NCBI GenBank assembly: GCA_016765335.1
Contig: JAESQE010000435.1
Span: forward strand, 1 to 5,079
Length of the DNA stretch: 5,079 bases
Origin: Planctomycetaceae bacterium
GTDB lineage: Bacteria; Planctomycetota; Planctomycetia; Planctomycetales; Planctomycetaceae
Direction: 5' to 3'
Both the position numbers and the translations under genes were made by a program. Under the pieces are notes generated by a model. The model was not told the DNA's origin. It saw nothing but the letters and a program-made list of their open reading frames with translations, and did no database searches. Positions 1 to 5,079 of the stretch are shown here, piece after piece. The first letter of the stretch is position 1, and the number at the start of each line of letters is the position of its first letter.

Positions 1-2
1 CA

Positions 3-1151
3 TTGACCGCAGAGCAAGTCCCGCGGCTGATTGATCAGATACAAAACTGTGCCCGTGAAGCTGGTGCATCAGACATTCATTTGCGTCCCACGGAAGCTGG
101 CACAGAAATGCGTTGGCGGATCGACGGGGTGATTCAAAAGGTTGCGTTATTCCCAGGCGGTATCGCAGGAAATATTGTTGCACGTTTGAAAGTGCTTGCC
201 AATCTTTTGACCTACCGAGTTGATGTGCCTCAAGAAGGTCGTGTGCAATCCTCCAATGCCGGGAAAGAAACAAGGATTTCTGTATTTCCGACCCAGTATG
301 GCGAGAAAGTTGTGATCCGTCTTTTTGCTTCTTCAGGGCATTATGATACGATTACGCAGCTCGGGCTTCCAGATGATATTGTCGAAAAGTTTCAATATTA
401 CCTTGGGCAAACCAGCGGAGTCATTGTGTTGACGGGGCCAGCCGGTAGCGGAAAAACAACAACAATTTATGCAGCGTTGCGTGAAATCATAAATAATTCC
501 CGAGGCGAGCGCAGTCTAGTATCTTTAGAAGACCCGGTGGAAGTGATTGTTCCTGAAGTCGATCAAACTTCGATCAATGCGAAATCGGGAATGGATATGA
601 TGACAGGGCTGCGTTCTTTAGTTCGACAAGACCCGGATGTGATTATGGTGGGGGAAATTCGAGATCGCGAAACAGCCGAGACTGTTTTTCAGGCCTCACT
701 GATTGGCAACCTCGTGTTGACAACATTTCATGCTGGTTCTTGTACCAGGTCATTAAGTCGGTTAAGTGATATGGGAATTGAACCTTATTTATTACGTAGC
801 GGATTATTGGCAGCGTTCAGTCAACGGTTAGTCAGAACATTGTGCGATTGTAAAACAATTTCCAGCGACCCCGAGCAACTGCTTTCAGGCCGATTTAAAT
901 CGGTTGCGATTCCAGAAGGTTGTCCGAATTGTCGAGGGACAGGTCATGCGGGAAGACGTGTGATTTCAGAAGTTCTCGATCCAGAGCTGCCTGCGATTGC
1001 TCAGGCGATTCTGAATCGTCAGGATGTGAAACAGATTAACGAGTATGCAAAACAATCTGGAATGATTAGTTTACGGTCTCGTGCAGAAACTCTGGTCGAA
1101 GCCCACGAAATTAGTCCGCTGGAAATGGTAAGAGTTTTAGGAGCGGTATAG
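3..1151 (+). CDS. GspE/PilB-family secretion or pilus-assembly ATPase, probably 5'-partial
   Basis: Cytoplasmic hexameric ATPase that powers pseudopilus or pilus assembly by acting on a GspF-type platform protein. Numbering from the TTG at base 3: ASDIH and RWRIDGV of the N2 domain lie within residues 20-45; the Walker A box is G145-T152 (GPAGSGKT, Lys151); the Asp box is around Glu176-Asp177 (LEDPVE); Walker B is D210-D221 with Glu218 ([12 protein letters not shown]); the His box is around His243 (TTFHAG). A cysteine zinc motif follows: Cys281/Cys283, then Cys307/Cys310. The first pair is CxC rather than the usual CxxC. The N1E domain of full-length GspE (about 500-580 residues) is not seen. 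The frame is open to the left edge, so the true start may lie upstream; a naturally short version cannot be excluded. Followed by three GspF-like genes. The family is certain; whether it belongs to secretion or pilus assembly is not settled by sequence alone. Confidence 0.93.
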   Translation: MTAEQVPRLIDQIQNCAREAGASDIHLRPTEAGTEMRWRIDGVIQKVALFPGGIAGNIVARLKVLANLLTYRVDVPQEGRVQSSNAGKETRISVFPTQYGEKVVIRLFASSGHYDTITQLGLPDDIVEKFQYYLGQTSGVIVLTGPAGSGKTTTIYAALREIINNSRGERSLVSLEDPVEVIVPEVDQTSINAKSGMDMMTGLRSLVRQDPDVIMVGEIRDRETAETVFQASLIGNLVLTTFHAGSCTRSLSRLSDMGIEPYLLRSGLLAAFSQRLVRTLCDCKTISSDPEQLLSGRFKSVAIPEGCPNCRGTGHAGRRVISEVLDPELPAIAQAILNRQDVKQINEYAKQSGMISLRSRAETLVEAHEISPLEMVRVLGAV

Positions 1152-1161
1152 TTTTTAAAGT

Positions 1162-1190
1162 GTGAGCGGCAAGTCGCTAGCCGCCGGTGA
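1162..1190. repeat. REP-like palindromic element (GCGGC / GCCGC)
   Basis: A G+C-rich stretch sits in an otherwise AT-rich gap. GCGGC (1166-1170) pairs with GCCGC (1180-1184) around the 9-base loop AAGTCGCTA. The flanks read GTGA before the first arm and CGGTGA after the second. From memory, closely similar AGCGGCAAG-GCTAGCCGCCGGT strings recur between genes in planctomycete genomes, so I call it REP-like. Only one copy is in this window, so the repeat status is inference. No T run follows, which argues against a terminator. Confidence 0.45.
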
Positions 1191-1198
1191 TTTGTTTA

Positions 1199-1217
1199 TG
1201 ACTATTGAAACTAGTCA
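1199..1217. repeat. Inverted repeat TGACTA / TAGTCA upstream of gspF1
   Basis: TGACTA (1199-1204) is the exact reverse complement of TAGTCA (1212-1217), with a 7-base loop. It ends 14 bases before the Shine-Dalgarno of the next gene. It could be an operator-like dyad or an RNA hairpin, or it may be chance: a 6-bp arm is not rare in 5 kb. Confidence 0.35.
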
Positions 1218-1231
1218 ATGGTATTTATCTT

Positions 1232-1236
1232 AAGGA
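1232..1236 (+). promoter_or_regulatory. Ribosome binding site fixing the GTG start of gspF1
   Basis: AAGGA lies 6 bases before the GTG at 1243. This supports GTG as the start, since no in-frame ATG is near. An out-of-frame ATG at 1238 sits only one base from AAGGA and would encode just Met-Lys-stop. Confidence 0.7.
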
Positions 1237-1242
1237 AATGAA

Positions 1243-2277
1243 GTGAATTTTTTTCGTCTGGGAAAAAAAGAATTCAGCTTGGAAGAGCTACTTGAGTTCA
1301 ATGACCTTCTCGTTTCTGTCGTGAAAGGTCAGGCCCCGATGGAACAAACTTTGCGTATCACCAGCGAGGGGGCTTCCGGAAAACTGTCGCGTGTACTTAG
1401 CAAGCTGATTGATAGTCTGCATCGAGGCAATTCCCTGGCAGCTTCATTAGATGAACAGCCGGGCGTTTTTCATCGTCTGTATCGAGAAACTGTTCGAGCA
1501 GGCGAGCAAGGCGGATTCTTAGATGCGGTTTTGGAATCGTTTTCTTCTTACCTTTGGCAGCTTTTGGACTTACGCCGACGACTTGGGCAGGCGATGCTTT
1601 ATCCGATTCTGGTCGTCATTGTCGCCTATTTTCTGTTGATTTTTATTGGCGGTCGGACCACTTATACGTTTTTAAATTTTTACACAGAAGATCAACGTGA
1701 AGTTCCGTGGAGTCTGGAAATACTCAACAGCTTTTTTGTAGTGCATACTGCCTGGATGTGGGTTGTTCCGATTTTGTTTGGAGTCGGTTGGATCAGTTGG
1801 ATGCGGAGTAACGATTCTCGTATGCTCTCGCTTTCGGGGGGAGCGCGTTTGATGCGACTGGTTCCCGGTGTCTCTCATATTTTGCGATTGCATCGCCTGG
1901 CGAACTTTACCGAATTAATGTCAACGATGATGGAACAGCAAGTCCCGTTCGCTCAGGCATTTCAGATTTCTGCCCGGGCCAGCGGCGATGCACTACTGAT
2001 TCAATCCTCTGAGGCTTCCAATGCAACTATCGATAACAAAGCAAATCTTCCGCCATTTTTAGAGTGGTTGATGAAGCTGGGAATAGGCGATTCGAAAGTC
2101 GGACGTCCGATGCACTATGCAGCTCAGATGTACCGCAGACGAGCTGATACTGCGACCGAATGGTTGAAAATTCTGGCGCCGTTTCTGTTTCTGGTCTTCA
2201 TTGGCGGAGGAGCCACCTTGTTTTATGTTTTGACGATTTTTTATCCCTTCACACAACTGTTACGCGATATTGGCTGA
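1243..2277 (+). CDS. GspF/PilC-like inner-membrane platform protein, paralog 1 (diverged)
   Basis: Inner-membrane platform protein of a type II secretion or type IV pilus-like system, expected to bind the GspE-type ATPase encoded just upstream. The 344 residues hold a first T2SSF domain (about 14-135) with the family signature at 86-97 (AGEQGGFLDAVL). Membrane spans are predicted by eye near 118-136 and 165-186. A second T2SSF-like domain (about 215-335) contains ASGDALL at 246-252 and a third span near 309-332. It starts directly at the first domain, lacking the roughly 55-residue N-terminal extension seen in paralog 2. It is diverged: the VP-F...GF...LP loop after span 1 is not recognisable, the second domain is about 10 residues shorter than in paralog 2, and Ala312-Pro313 replaces the usual Glu-Pro at the start of span 3. 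The GTG start is chosen from the well-placed AAGGA. Family membership is firm; the exact role is inferred. Confidence 0.88.
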   Translation: MNFFRLGKKEFSLEELLEFNDLLVSVVKGQAPMEQTLRITSEGASGKLSRVLSKLIDSLHRGNSLAASLDEQPGVFHRLYRETVRAGEQGGFLDAVLESFSSYLWQLLDLRRRLGQAMLYPILVVIVAYFLLIFIGGRTTYTFLNFYTEDQREVPWSLEILNSFFVVHTAWMWVVPILFGVGWISWMRSNDSRMLSLSGGARLMRLVPGVSHILRLHRLANFTELMSTMMEQQVPFAQAFQISARASGDALLIQSSEASNATIDNKANLPPFLEWLMKLGIGDSKVGRPMHYAAQMYRRRADTATEWLKILAPFLFLVFIGGGATLFYVLTIFYPFTQLLRDIG

Positions 2278-2290
2278 GCAGATTTACCAT

Positions 2291-2304
2291 GGCCATTATT
2301 GGCC
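2291..2304. repeat. Small hairpin GGCCA-TTAT-TGGCC between gspF1 and gspF2
   Basis: GGCCA (2291-2295) and TGGCC (2300-2304) form a perfect 5-bp stem with a 4-base loop, 33 bases before the start of gspF2. No T tract follows, so it is not a terminator. It is short enough to be chance. Confidence 0.3.
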
Positions 2305-2337
2305 CGGCTCGCCAAGGTTTTTGTCAAAGAAGAAATT

Positions 2338-3534
2338 ATGCCACGTTTTCGTTACATCAGAATCGACTCAACTGGTCAGCACCTGCAAGGAGAACTTGTC
2401 GCAGCTGATGAGCAGGCAGCTCGTATGGAGTTGCAGGCTTTGGGGACCATTGAAGACTTAAAACAGATTGATCCGCAACACGGTTCTGAAAGATTGAGCC
2501 GAAACGATTCGGAGGAATTGGCTGCCCATCTTTCTGAATTGACCACCAGCGGTGTTCCTTTGGAAGAGGGCTTGCGTGTTCTGGGGGATGAGATTCAGAA
2601 ATTCAGTTTATTCGGAGGCGGCAAGGTTCGCAGACAGTTTGAGCAGCTCGCCACGAAATTGGAACAGGGGCAAACGCTGGATGATGCGGTTGAATCTCAA
2701 GGAGCACCGGCAGATTTGGTCGCAGTGATTCGCTCTGGTCTTCGGACAGGAGATGCCGGGCAAGCTTTGACTCAGTATGTGACATACATCAAATCACTTT
2801 CTTCGCTGCGTGGGCGAGTGACAATCAGTTTTGTGTATCCAGCCATTCTGTTTGCCTTGGCAACCAGTTTGTTTATTGCTTTGATGGTATTTATTGTTCC
2901 CGATTTCAAAGACATTTATTATGGATTTGGAATCGATCTTCCCTTTATGACTGTAGCTTTGGTAGGGGTTTCTGATTTGGTAACAATTTACGGCGGATGG
3001 CTATTCATTGGCAGTGCTCTTGGGGTTGTTGCCTCGATGCTTCTCTCTCGTCTTTTTTCGAGATCGACTCGGCGTTATATCCAATTACATATCCCGTTGT
3101 TTGGTCGCATTTTGCAGGCGATTTCGATGGCTCGGTTTACACATGCCCTTGGTTTTTTAACAGAGAATGAAGTCCCGCTGTCGGAATCGCTTGTGCTTTC
3201 CGGGGAATCTTCGGGAGATGCGTTGATCATGAAAGTGACAAAAGACTGGGCCTCAGAACTGGAAGCTGGACAGTCTTTGCGTGATACGATTGGCAACATA
3301 CCAGGGTTGCATTCAGAACTGTTGCAAGCTGTTCAATGGGAATCTGATTCTCGATTTCTCGCCCGGGCCTTGCACGCTTTGGGGGAAATGTACGAAAGCC
3401 GTGCCAAAATCGAGGCAGCTCGTATTATCGCGATCACCGAACCGGTGATCGCATTGGGAACTGGCTTGGTGTTTTGTTTTACAGTCATCGGACTGTTTCT
3501 CCCACTCATCCAATTAATGAATGATCTTTCTTAA
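2338..3534 (+). CDS. GspF/PilC-family inner-membrane platform protein, paralog 2 (canonical)
   Basis: The most canonical of the three platform proteins: 398 residues, the usual GspF size. The N-terminus MPRFRYIRID with GEL and AA-EQAAR spacing is typical of GspF/PilC, so I choose the ATG at 2338 over the in-frame TTG at 2299. The first T2SSF domain spans about 57-185 and carries SGLRTGDAGQAL at 133-144, where Asp139 replaces the usual Glu. Spans lie near 164-187, 215-236 and 363-389. The loop after span 1 shows VP-F...GFGIDLP at 187-202. The second domain, about 262-390, has ENEVPLSESL at 276-285 and SSGDALI at 291-297, then Glu368-Pro369 opening span 3 and LPLIQL near the end. Expected to sit in the inner membrane and couple to the GspE motor. 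Only a weak purine-rich stretch (AAAGAAGAA) precedes the start. The coding region contains a perfect inverted repeat at 3430-3452. Confidence 0.94.
   Translation: MPRFRYIRIDSTGQHLQGELVAADEQAARMELQALGTIEDLKQIDPQHGSERLSRNDSEELAAHLSELTTSGVPLEEGLRVLGDEIQKFSLFGGGKVRRQFEQLATKLEQGQTLDDAVESQGAPADLVAVIRSGLRTGDAGQALTQYVTYIKSLSSLRGRVTISFVYPAILFALATSLFIALMVFIVPDFKDIYYGFGIDLPFMTVALVGVSDLVTIYGGWLFIGSALGVVASMLLSRLFSRSTRRYIQLHIPLFGRILQAISMARFTHALGFLTENEVPLSESLVLSGESSGDALIMKVTKDWASELEAGQSLRDTIGNIPGLHSELLQAVQWESDSRFLARALHALGEMYESRAKIEAARIIAITEPVIALGTGLVFCFTVIGLFLPLIQLMNDLS
3430..3452. repeat. Perfect 10-bp inverted repeat inside gspF2
   Basis: GCGATCACCG (3430-3439) and CGGTGATCGC (3443-3452) are exact reverse complements separated by AAC. 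The repeat lies over the codons for the conserved Ile-Thr-Glu-Pro-Val-Ile at the start of the third membrane span, about 80 bases from the stop. It would form a strong hairpin in mRNA. No T run follows. Confidence 0.7.
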
Positions 3535-3573
3535 CCTTTACATACCTATTTTTCAGTCTGATTGAAAAACATA

Positions 3574-4338
3574 ATGTGGTGGATTTTTTTAACAATCTAT
3601 GCGTTGTTCCAATCGGTGATCTTTTGGTTCACGGCCATTGCAGCCATTGCGATTGTAATCTATTTGGTTACATCTCGCCGGGTAGCAAATCGTGTGGCGA
3701 TGCTGTGGATTATTGCCACTGCGATCAAGCACGAAATGCCGCTGGCTGAACTTGTTCAATCGCAAGGGCGGGAAGCACGCGGAAGAAGTCGCAGGCTCCT
3801 GCTGGATTTGGCTGATACCCTTCAGGAAGGGACCACGTTGGCAGATGCGATTGACAAGTACCGAATTCTCATCCCCGAACAAGGCCGACTGGCAATTCAT
3901 TTGGGCAGCGAAACTGGAACCCTGGATGAGTCTTTGGATGCAGCTTTGGAAAGTATTGAACGCCGACCAATAGAAGTGATACGTGATTATCAATCCATCA
4001 TGTTCTATCTCAGTATAGTCTTGTGTTTTGCGTTTGGCATCACTGGTTTTATCATGTATTTCATTATCCCCAAGTTTAAAGAGATCTTCATCGGATTTGG
4101 GGTCGCTCTTCCTGAAATGACAATAAATTTGATTTTCATTTCCGATCTTTGGGTCAATTACTTCTACTTGTTTATGTGGATTCCTTTATTACTTATCCCA
4201 CCAGTGGTATTTGTGACTTCTCAGATTACCAAAGGATTGGAACTTCCTGATAAGGCTTACAATGTTTCGGGAAGATTCTCTATTCTCAGGGGATGGGGAA
4301 TCCTGGGGCCGATATCAGTTGAACCGGTCTGGCGATAA
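3574..4338 (+). CDS. GspF-like platform protein, paralog 3, C-terminally truncated
   Basis: Numbering from the ATG at 3574 (254 residues; a TTG at 3562 adds four). An N-terminal membrane span at about 12-33 precedes a single T2SSF domain (about 40-165) with GSETGTLDESL at 111-121, matching the GE-sG-Ld motif of GspF. Span 2 is near 143-164. Then comes IPKFKEIF...GFGVALPEMT (165-183), clearly the same loop as residues 187-205 of paralog 2. Span 3 is near 195-215. The protein stops soon after, so the second T2SSF domain and final span (about 150-180 residues) are missing. Residues from about 229 to the end are read from the antisense of the convergent pseudopilin gene and are probably not ancestral sequence. 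No Shine-Dalgarno is visible at either start, so the start is uncertain. It may be a naturally single-domain variant or a remnant cut by a deletion; I favour truncation. Confidence 0.75.
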   Translation: MWWIFLTIYALFQSVIFWFTAIAAIAIVIYLVTSRRVANRVAMLWIIATAIKHEMPLAELVQSQGREARGRSRRLLLDLADTLQEGTTLADAIDKYRILIPEQGRLAIHLGSETGTLDESLDAALESIERRPIEVIRDYQSIMFYLSIVLCFAFGITGFIMYFIIPKFKEIFIGFGVALPEMTINLIFISDLWVNYFYLFMWIPLLLIPPVVFVTSQITKGLELPDKAYNVSGRFSILRGWGILGPISVEPVWR

Positions 4339-5018
4339 ATTCCGTTTGCTAATAAATCGGTAGAGACAGCTGGGTTCGAGAAGAATTCAGAATTACGATA
4401 GCCTCGCCCGTCGTAACTGCTGGCATACAAAATGGGAGTCACCTGACCCGAGTAGGTATCAAGATATTCCTGAGCACCATCGCCATCAGTATCCACAAAT
4501 CGATTCACAACAAATTCGTGAAATGGTCCAATCCGATTGTTCCCAGCGGTGCTGAACGGATTCGATGGATTCTTGGAAAAGCCAATTGCTCCTCCCCCTT
4601 TCATCATGCCTCCAATGAAAAACACGAGGCATTCTCGTCCATCCAGGTTAAAAACATCCGTCGTATTGCCATCTCCATTAATGTCCCGATCAATACCGAA
4701 GTTAAAATCAGGCCAAAGTTTTCTAATTAACGATTTGCTACGAATGTCTGCTCCCCAGTCACTGGACGCCTCGTACAACGTAATACTGCTGGGCGGATAC
4801 ATTCCAAATTCGGAATGAAACTGAGCCAATCCTGTGCTCAGGCTGCTAATTTCAGTCTTCGCCTGGGCATTGGCGACCGCCAGCCGAGCCGCCCCGATCC
4901 CACCCATCAGCAAAGCCGACAACAGGGCAATGATGCTAATCACGACCAGAAGTTCGATTAAGGTGAATCCGGATGTTCGAGTTTGATGACCTGTGTGCAT
5001 GCGTGGAATGCGATGCAT
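4257..5018 (-). CDS. Type II secretion-type pseudopilin (prepilin-like, GspG/H class), possibly C-terminally shortened
   Basis: Filament subunit of a type IV filament machine: cleaved by prepilin peptidase, then assembled from the inner membrane. The 253-residue protein opens with a basic 17-residue leader ending TSG, then FTLIELLVVISIIALLSALL. The cleavage Gly is residue 17, the new N-terminal Phe is 18 and the required Glu+5 is Glu22. The hydrophobic helix runs about 18-40, followed by a charged alpha-helix (about 44-72) and FGMYPPS, the usual pseudopilin junction. The globular part has two Asp/Gly calcium-loop-like segments (112-121 and 176-187) and YDGRGY at 202-207. I recall this GPF-EF...VDxDGDG-EYLD...SYDGRGY core from planctomycete pseudopilins. 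Those usually end with an IISPG-DG-type tail that is absent here, where the last 15 or so residues look non-native. The start ATG at 5018 is set by a strong ribosome binding site. It converges on the third gspF gene, overlapping it by 82 bases. Confidence 0.9.
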   Translation of the reverse strand: MHRIPRMHTGHQTRTSGFTLIELLVVISIIALLSALLMGGIGAARLAVANAQAKTEISSLSTGLAQFHSEFGMYPPSSITLYEASSDWGADIRSKSLIRKLWPDFNFGIDRDINGDGNTTDVFNLDGRECLVFFIGGMMKGGGAIGFSKNPSNPFSTAGNNRIGPFHEFVVNRFVDTDGDGAQEYLDTYSGQVTPILYASSYDGRGYRNSEFFSNPAVSTDLLANGIYRQTGSTDIGPRIPHPLRIENLPETL

Positions 5019-5025
5019 ATCACTT

Positions 5026-5031
5026 CTCCTT
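5026..5031 (-). promoter_or_regulatory. Strong Shine-Dalgarno fixing the pseudopilin start
   Basis: On the minus strand AAGGAG lies 7 bases before the ATG at 5018. It decides the start against a longer in-frame reading from 5078, which would add 20 residues before the prepilin leader. The resulting leader is 17 residues, or 11 if the internal ATG at residue 7 were used. Confidence 0.85.
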
Positions 5032-5079
5032 CGTGTCAGCCCAGAATGTTTGGTAGATGTTGATTTAAATTTTCTCAAA

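Larger units (their letters stand above)
1152..1242 (+). other. gspE-gspF1 intergenic spacer with two consecutive hairpins
   Basis: This 91-base gap is the longest in the plus-strand gene run. It contains two inverted repeats of equal overall length (19 bases): a GC-rich one at 1166-1184 and an AT-rich one at 1199-1217. Next comes a Shine-Dalgarno sequence for the next gene. Neither hairpin is followed by a proper T tract, so neither reads as an intrinsic terminator. I infer that the spacer could adjust translation or mRNA stability between the ATPase and the platform genes, but nothing here proves regulation. Confidence 0.5.

Noticed and set aside
1205..1233. Possible sigma-70-like promoter before gspF1 (TTGAAA at 1205, then TCTTAA or TATCTT)
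   Set aside because: The -10 candidates match at only 3 or 4 of 6 positions, with 17 or 15 base spacing, and they abut the Shine-Dalgarno, leaving no room for a usual leader.
1238..1246. Two-codon upstream frame ATG AAG TGA overlapping the GTG start of gspF1
   Set aside because: The ATG is only one base from the Shine-Dalgarno, too close for initiation, so it is probably a coincidence of the start region.
2299..2337. Longer form of gspF2 starting at the TTG at 2299
   Set aside because: The 13 extra residues do not match the GspF family, whereas the ATG at 2338 gives the typical MPRFRY start.
3481..3496. Inverted repeat ACAGTC-ATCG-GACTGT near the end of gspF2
   Set aside because: A 6-bp stem inside coding sequence with no following T tract; likely chance.
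3589..3993. A 134-codon open frame on the minus strand opposite gspF3
   Set aside because: It is antisense to a well-supported GspF domain, its translation is rich in Cys, Gln and Arg with no recognisable motif, and no ribosome binding site precedes it.
4518..4818. Short plus-strand open frames across the pseudopilin gene
   Set aside because: They are antisense to a protein with a clear prepilin signal and family core, and they show no motif of their own.
5045..5079. Possible minus-strand promoter before the pseudopilin (TTGAGA near 5078)
   Set aside because: No convincing -10 box lies at proper spacing (TACCAA matches at 3 of 6), and the window ends too soon to judge.

Overview
The window looks like chromosomal DNA from a member of the Planctomycetota, in a lineage of middling GC (roughly high 40s percent by eye). 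It carries part of a type II secretion / type IV pilus-like (type IV filament) machine. The lineage call is inference. It rests on the style of the pseudopilin (a long type II secretion family protein with a GPF-EF, VDxDGDG-EYLD and YDGRGY core), on the compact GspE ATPase with an FHAG histidine box, and on several GspF-like proteins placed side by side, all of which I associate with planctomycetes. No database was consulted.

Layout. On the plus strand four genes run head to tail: a GspE/PilB-type ATPase that is open at the left edge (3-1151), then three different GspF/PilC-like inner-membrane platform proteins at 1243-2277, 2338-3534 and about 3574-4338. The gaps between them are 91, 60 and about 39 bases, so one operon is likely. 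On the minus strand, converging on the third GspF gene, is a pseudopilin gene (5018-4257) with a textbook prepilin cleavage site and a strong ribosome binding site. The two convergent genes overlap tail to tail by 82 bases.

How they work together. In this class of machine the cytoplasmic GspE hexamer hydrolyses ATP and turns or pushes the membrane platform GspF. GspF extracts pseudopilin subunits from the inner membrane and stacks them into a filament. The window therefore holds motor, platform (three versions) and filament subunit. Secretin, prepilin peptidase and the GspL/M-type assembly proteins are not in view.

Points of interest: three diverged GspF paralogs in a row instead of the usual one; loss of the conserved TM3 Glu-Pro in the first of them; the third is cut off after its second membrane span at the point where it meets the pseudopilin gene, whose own C-terminus also looks short, suggesting a deletion or rearrangement junction near 4240-4340; two EF-hand-like Asp/Gly loops in the pseudopilin; a perfect 10-bp inverted repeat inside the second gspF; and two consecutive 19-base hairpins in the gspE-gspF1 gap. 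No RNA genes, CRISPR arrays, insertion sequences or clear terminators were seen.
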